From NCBI GenBank assembly GCA_019241095.1, contig JAFAXJ010000015.1, forward strand, positions 1-10,847: 10,847 bases of DNA. The letters run 5' to 3'. Below the pieces are notes generated by a model. That model was not told the DNA's origin and searched no databases. It saw only the letters and a list, made by a program, of their open reading frames with translations. Made by a program: the position numbers and the translations under genes. The stretch is from Verrucomicrobiota bacterium. Lineage in GTDB: Bacteria > Verrucomicrobiota > Verrucomicrobiia > Chthoniobacterales > JAFAMB01. This document shows positions 7,503 to 10,847 of the stretch, in pieces (the stretch's first letter is position 1; the number at the start of each line of letters is the position of its first letter).

Positions 7503-7530
7503 CTAGCGCGGCAGAGCCTTGCTCTTCAGC
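7503..7530 (+). repeat. Dispersed palindromic element, copy 2
   Basis: It reads ctagcgcggcagagc, then yttgctct, and matches the minus strand of 5067-5093 at about 25 of 28 positions. The two differ by transitions only, including one in the three-base loop (ctt here, ttt in copy 1 read the same way). The agagc/gctct stem is preserved (7513-7525), suggesting selection on, or a requirement for, the palindrome. Confidence 0.7.
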
Positions 7531-7553
7531 GCCTTGGAAGCAACGATCGCCTA

Positions 7554-7582
7554 TTGACCTTATCTTTCCTCATCAGTACGAG
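7554..7582 (+). promoter_or_regulatory. Possible sigma-70-like promoter for the pafA-like gene
   Basis: TTGACC (7554-7559) matches a -35 box at five of six positions. At a 17-base spacing TACGAG (7577-7582) is a poor -10 box with three matches. It would leave a leader of about 60 bases before the ATG at 7649. AGGAG occurs at 7621-7625 but is 23 bases from the ATG, too far for a normal ribosome-binding site, and no start codon in that frame lies nearer to it. Apart from this, copy 2 of the repeat and a small inverted repeat, the 248-base gap holds nothing I can identify, and no small protein gene. Confidence 0.25.
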
Positions 7583-7648
7583 CAGCACTACTATCCGTGA
7601 GCAAATCTAAGTTGCCTGCCAGGAGTTTTCGTTCGAAGCTGCGCCAGC

Positions 7649-9043
7649 ATGAACCGGATTGTCGGCCTCGAGACGGAATACGGATGTTTGATATCCGAGG
7701 ATCAAGCCCAAAGCCAGGCCGACGCTTGGCCTGTAAAGGTTAAAAATCATCTTTTTCGTAAATGTAAAGTCGGCGCTATAGATCTTCATTATCGCGACTA
7801 TGAAGAGCCGCCGGGGAATGGCGGTTTTCTTTCAAATGGGGGCCGGCTTTATCTCGATATGGGGCATTTGGAATATTCCTCTCCTGAATGCCTGGCGCTT
7901 CGAGATCTCGTCTCATACGATCTAGCCGGCGACCTTTTGCTTAACCAGGCAGTGCATGAACTCGGAGTCCATGAACAGGTTTCTTTTCTGAAAAATAACA
8001 TCGATCACCACACAGGAGCGACGTTTGGGTGTCACGAAAACTATCTGATGCGCCGAGACGCCCAATTTACTCCGGATGTTCTGGCATCCTTGCTCGCTTT
8101 TCTAGCCACACGACAGATTTTTTCGGGCGCAGGGAGGGTCGGACAGGCGAATCCGCTGGCTTTCGATTTTGAACTCCCCGACAGACCCGGACAAGTAAAC
8201 TTTCAGATCAGCCAACGCGCTGATCACATCGTGAATGACATTTATCAGTGGGTTCAATTTAATCGTGCTATCATCAACGCAAGAGACGAGCCGCTGGCAG
8301 ACTATCGCAAATATCGCCGGCTCCATCTCCTGATCGGTGACTCCAACATGAGCCCGTTTGCCACTGCTTTGAAGGTTGGTTCCACGGTTTGCGTGCTCAC
8401 ACTGCTTGAGGAAGATCTTCTCCCTACACATATAGCTCTTCGCGACGCTGTTCTGGCTACGAGAGAAATATCCCGAGACCCGGATGGAAAATGGCTGGTT
8501 GAAATGGATGATGGCAGCCGCCAGGATGCGCTCGACATTCAACTTCAGTTTCTGGAGTACGCTCATCGTTATCTGGCCGGTCAAGACGAAGAGACCGATT
8601 GGATTCTGGAAAGTTGGAGCTTCACGCTCGATGCGATCCGAAATAAACCTGAATTGCTGATTGGTGGTGTGGATTGGATCTCTAAAAGGTGGCTGCTAAC
8701 TAGCTTCATGGAGGAAGAAGGGTTGGAATGGCAGGATCCCTGGCTACAGAGTCTTGATCTCGAGTATCACAATGTGAATCCGGAAAAAGGGTTGTTCTAC
8801 GCACTAAGTCCGGCCAAGGCCATTGGAGAGTTTAACGCCTCCGTACGAAATCTAGAAGCGATGCGCTTAGCACCCGCAAATACCCGTGCGCGCGGCAGAT
8901 CTCTTGCAGTGAGTCAGTTCCAAAAGAGAAATCTTCCTTACATCATCAACTGGGATTCCATTGCTTTGGAAAGCCAGGATTATCTCCCGATGCCGGATCC
9001 GTTTCAGACGTATGAAGAAGAGGTGGATTTTTTCCTCCGATAA
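7649..9043 (+). CDS. pafA: PafA/Dop-family protein (Pup/UBact ligase, or depupylase-like)
   Basis: This protein belongs to the carboxylate-amine ligase-fold family that attaches (PafA) or deamidates and removes (Dop) small tag proteins that mark substrates for the bacterial proteasome. It is 464 residues, PafA-sized. The start is IVGLETEYG, with E8 and E10 in the nucleotide/Mg2+ site. D70 in NGGRLYLDMGHLEY is at the catalytic aspartate position. KNNIDHHTGATFGCHENYL (about 115-133), GAGRVG, SQRADHI (188-194), NARDEP (210-215), YRRLH and GDSNMS (230-235) are all family hallmarks. The C-terminal domain ends near PMPDPFQTYEEE. PafA is favoured over Dop on length and the lack of a full Dop loop, though residues 39-57 are about ten longer than in actinobacterial PafA. 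A thioredoxin-like gene follows by 14 bases. No tag, proteasome or Mpa/ARC gene is visible. Family assignment is firm; ligase versus hydrolase is open. Confidence 0.88.
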   Translation: MNRIVGLETEYGCLISEDQAQSQADAWPVKVKNHLFRKCKVGAIDLHYRDYEEPPGNGGFLSNGGRLYLDMGHLEYSSPECLALRDLVSYDLAGDLLLNQAVHELGVHEQVSFLKNNIDHHTGATFGCHENYLMRRDAQFTPDVLASLLAFLATRQIFSGAGRVGQANPLAFDFELPDRPGQVNFQISQRADHIVNDIYQWVQFNRAIINARDEPLADYRKYRRLHLLIGDSNMSPFATALKVGSTVCVLTLLEEDLLPTHIALRDAVLATREISRDPDGKWLVEMDDGSRQDALDIQLQFLEYAHRYLAGQDEETDWILESWSFTLDAIRNKPELLIGGVDWISKRWLLTSFMEEEGLEWQDPWLQSLDLEYHNVNPEKGLFYALSPAKAIGEFNASVRNLEAMRLAPANTRARGRSLAVSQFQKRNLPYIINWDSIALESQDYLPMPDPFQTYEEEVDFFLR

Positions 9044-9057
9044 GGCGATCAATCTCT

Positions 9058-9537
9058 ATGAGCCCAATGTTCAGGCGACGTCTCCTGATGTTTTCTCTTT
9101 TGTTAGTTTCAGGATTTCTCTTTTTTACGGAACGGCAAGCAGCGACTGGCCAGCTTCCGGAGCAACTTTGGAGTACAAATTACCAGCAGGCCTTGGCTGA
9201 GGCCCATAAGACTAATAAACAAGTGCTCCTGAACTTCACAGGATCCGATTGGTGTCCTTATTGCATTCAGATGGATCGAGAAGTTTTGGACAGGTCGGAG
9301 TTCAAAAATTTTGCATTAAGAAATTTGATTTTAGTTAAACTGGATTATCCAAGGCGGAAACAGCTTCCGCCGGATGAGGTCGCACAGAACAAGGCGTTAG
9401 TAGAGGAATACCGAATTGAAGGATTTCCGACTTTTGTTCTTTTAGACTCCAGTGGAAAAGAAATCCGTAGACAGGTCGGTTATCTCGAAGGAGGTCCGAG
9501 CCAGTTCGTGAAGTGGGCCAGCATCACAGAGCAGTGA
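9058..9537 (+). CDS. Exported thioredoxin-fold protein
   Basis: This is a thioredoxin-like protein of 159 residues, predicted to act outside the cytoplasm. The N-terminus has arginines (RRR, residues 6-8), a hydrophobic core (LLMFSLLLVSGFLFF, about 9-23) and a possible signal-peptidase site near QAATGQ; there is no lipobox cysteine. The active site is WCPYC (65-69) within NFTGSDWCPYCIQM, resembling the Thioredoxin_7/DsbD-C-terminal style of fold. P124 in EGFPTFVLLD is the conserved cis-proline. It probably reduces or shuffles disulfides of envelope proteins; its redox partner is unknown. It begins 14 bases after the pafA-like stop codon, so the two are probably co-transcribed, although the products would sit in different compartments. 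An ATG at 9067 would shorten it by three residues without losing the signal sequence. Confidence 0.88.
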   Translation: MSPMFRRRLLMFSLLLVSGFLFFTERQAATGQLPEQLWSTNYQQALAEAHKTNKQVLLNFTGSDWCPYCIQMDREVLDRSEFKNFALRNLILVKLDYPRRKQLPPDEVAQNKALVEEYRIEGFPTFVLLDSSGKEIRRQVGYLEGGPSQFVKWASITEQ

Positions 9538-9540
9538 TCC

Positions 9541-9581
9541 AGGTAGGGTCAGACTTTCGGGCTGACCCGCAAAGACTACCT
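9541..9581 (+). terminator. Hairpin downstream of the thioredoxin-like gene, possible terminator
   Basis: gggtcag (9546-9552) and ctgaccc (9562-9568) pair exactly around a nine-base loop. An outer arm, aggta (9541-9545) with tacct (9577-9581), can extend the stem across a bulge. It starts 4 bases after the thioredoxin-like stop and could end the pafA-trx transcript. No T-run follows, so termination would be Rho-dependent or the structure serves another role. Confidence 0.4.
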
Positions 9582-9628
9582 AGCCTCCGCGGTGCGACCA
9601 TAGGGTGTAAGATGCCGAGGCAGATCGA

Positions 9629-9666
9629 CACTGCTGAGGCGGTTCGAGAATGACCCCTCAGCAGTG
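9629..9666 (+). promoter_or_regulatory. 11-bp inverted repeat with the pncB start codon in its loop
   Basis: cactgctgagg (9629-9639) and cctcagcagtg (9656-9666) are exact reverse complements. The 16-base loop, cggttcgagaatgacc, contains the ATG at 9650 and whatever ribosome contacts exist; the 3' arm is formed by codons 3-6. In RNA this stem would hold or expose the start codon; in DNA it could be an operator. It does not look like the NrtR or NiaR sites I know. Confidence 0.6.
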
Positions 9667-10847
9667 GATTTCACCAGCACTCCTTACAGACCTGTACCAA
9701 TTGACTATGTCCTATGGCTATTGGCGCCGAGGGATGTCAGATTGGGAGGCTGTTTTTAACTTATTCTTTCGTCAGCAACCGTTTAACGGTGGTTACACAA
9801 TCGCCTGTGGTTTGAACGACGCGATTGAGTATTTACTCCGTCTCAAATTCCAGGACGACGACCTGGAATACCTCGGACAACTACGCAGCAGTGATGGAGC
9901 GCTTTTGTTCACATCAGAGTTTCTTGAGTACTTGAAAGGTATGACGTTCGCCTGCGATATCGACGCAGTGCCCGAAGGCAACGTCGTTTTTCCTCACGAA
10001 CCATTGATGCGAATCCGCGGCCCCCTATTGCAATGCCAATTACTGGAGACCGCCCTGCTCAACATCCTGAATTTTCAGACACTCATTGCGACCAAAGCAG
10101 CCAGGATCTGTCTTTCGGCGAGAGGCGCCCCGGTCCTGGAATTTGGATCGCGCCGCGCACAGGGACCTGACGGGGCTTTAGCTGCCAGCCGAGCAGCATT
10201 CGTCGGCGGTTGCGCGGCAACTTCCAATCTTCTTGCAGGGAAAGTGTTCAAAATCCCGGTTCGAGGAACGCATTCGCATAGCTGGGTTATGTCTTTCGAC
10301 AAAGAAGAAGAAGCCTTCCAGGCGTTTGCAGAGATTATGCCTGGCAACACCTTCTTCCTGGTCGACACGTACGATTCAATCAACGGTGTGCGGAATGCTA
10401 TAAAGGTTGGAAAGTGGCTTAGTGCTCATGGGAAGCGATTGCTTGGCATACGTCTGGACTCAGGCGATCTAGCTTACTTAAGCGTGCAGGCCCGCCGCAT
10501 GTTGGATGCAGCCGGTTTTCACGATGCTCAAATACTGGCTAGCAACGATCTTGACGAATATATCATCAGCAGCTTGCACGAGCAGGGAGCTATCATCAGC
10601 CAATGGGGCGTTGGTACTAAATTGGTCACAGCATTTGACCAGCCAGCTCTTGGAGGAGTTTATAAAATGGGCGCCATTTCGCCTTGGGGAAACGGCTGGC
10701 AGTTCCGGCTGAAGCTTTCTGAACAGACGGCCAAAATCAGTCACCCAGGATCTCTCCAGGTCCGTCGCTTCAAACTACGAAATGAATATGTAGGAGATTT
10801 GATCTATAACGATTTAATAGATGAGAAGCCTGGACGGGTATCGATTG
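9650..10847 (+). CDS. pncB: Nicotinate phosphoribosyltransferase (C-terminus beyond window)
   Basis: It makes nicotinate mononucleotide from nicotinate and PRPP, with ATP hydrolysis, in NAD salvage (Preiss-Handler route), in the cytoplasm. 399 codons are open without interruption to the right edge; family members of this type run to roughly 450-500. Visible signatures are [13 protein letters not shown] (13-25), [20 protein letters not shown] (164-183), [21 protein letters not shown] (205-216, with H208 at the catalytic or phosphorylated histidine position), [10 protein letters not shown] (238-247), [13 protein letters not shown] (266-278), [10 protein letters not shown] (297-306), and [22 protein letters not shown]. 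These place it with the long bacterial/eukaryotic NAPRTase group. The ATG at 9650 is fixed by an in-frame TGA at 9635 and lies in the loop of an inverted repeat. It is separated from the thioredoxin-like gene by 112 bases with a hairpin, so it may be its own unit. Confidence 0.94.
   Translation, partial: MTPQQWISPALLTDLYQLTMSYGYWRRGMSDWEAVFNLFFRQQPFNGGYTIACGLNDAIEYLLRLKFQDDDLEYLGQLRSSDGALLFTSEFLEYLKGMTFACDIDAVPEGNVVFPHEPLMRIRGPLLQCQLLETALLNILNFQTLIATKAARICLSARGAPVLEFGSRRAQGPDGALAASRAAFVGGCAATSNLLAGKVFKIPVRGTHSHSWVMSFDKEEEAFQAFAEIMPGNTFFLVDTYDSINGVRNAIKVGKWLSAHGKRLLGIRLDSGDLAYLSVQARRMLDAAGFHDAQILASNDLDEYIISSLHEQGAIISQWGVGTKLVTAFDQPALGGVYKMGAISPWGNGWQFRLKLSEQTAKISHPGSLQVRRFKLRNEYVGDLIYNDLIDEKPGRVSI

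Noticed and set aside
7401..7648. Search for a Pup/UBact tag gene upstream of the pafA-like gene
   Set aside because: The only plus-strand ATG-initiated frames are a few codons long (for example the one at 7413 stops within three codons), so no 50-70-residue tag can be encoded here on that strand.
8102..8584. 160-residue open frame antisense to the pafA-like gene
   Set aside because: It lies wholly within a well-supported coding region on the other strand, has no recognisable domain, and its residue make-up is what a reverse-frame shadow gives.

Overview
This window reads as ordinary chromosome from a Gram-negative soil or water bacterium. A member of the Verrucomicrobiota (Spartobacteria/Chthoniobacter-like) fits best. 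That is an inference from three things: a DUF5069 protein, a PafA/Dop-family protein outside Actinobacteria, and a compact glutamyl-tRNA synthetase without the usual zinc-binding cysteines. Base composition is balanced to moderately GC-rich. Strong Shine-Dalgarno sequences at the usual spacing are scarce, so several starts rest on homology and gene spacing. I saw no phage genes, transposase, CRISPR array, tRNA or rRNA.

Layout. Positions 1-4420 carry four minus-strand genes: the 5' part of an OmpR/PhoB-type response regulator (cut by the window edge), a Cof-type HAD phosphatase, and a gspE-gspF pair. The pair supplies the assembly ATPase and inner-membrane platform of a type II secretion or type IV pilus machine. 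A DUF5069 gene (4571-5008) diverges from gspE. It converges on a minus-strand gltX-aroE pair (7400 to 5162) whose reading frames overlap by 14 bases. Divergent from gltX, on the plus strand, come a pafA/dop-family gene, an exported thioredoxin-fold protein 14 bases after it, and a nicotinate phosphoribosyltransferase gene that runs off the right edge.

How the genes relate. There is no single pathway. gspE and gspF work in one machine. gltX and aroE are housekeeping genes (Glu-tRNA charging and the fourth shikimate step) and are probably translationally coupled. The pafA-like gene points to a Pup or UBact protein-tagging system, but no tag, proteasome or ATPase gene lies in the window, and the 248 bases upstream of it have no reading frame for a tag protein. 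The last gene belongs to NAD salvage.

The unexplained structure is in the gaps. A roughly 25-base palindromic element built on agagc-NNN-gctct occurs three times: in the DUF5069/aroE gap, inside the 3' end of aroE (where it appears to add a C-terminal tail), and in the gltX/pafA gap. A 20-base tandem duplication spans the DUF5069 stop codon, followed directly by a perfect 9-bp hairpin. A perfect 11-bp inverted repeat places the nicotinate phosphoribosyltransferase start codon in its loop.
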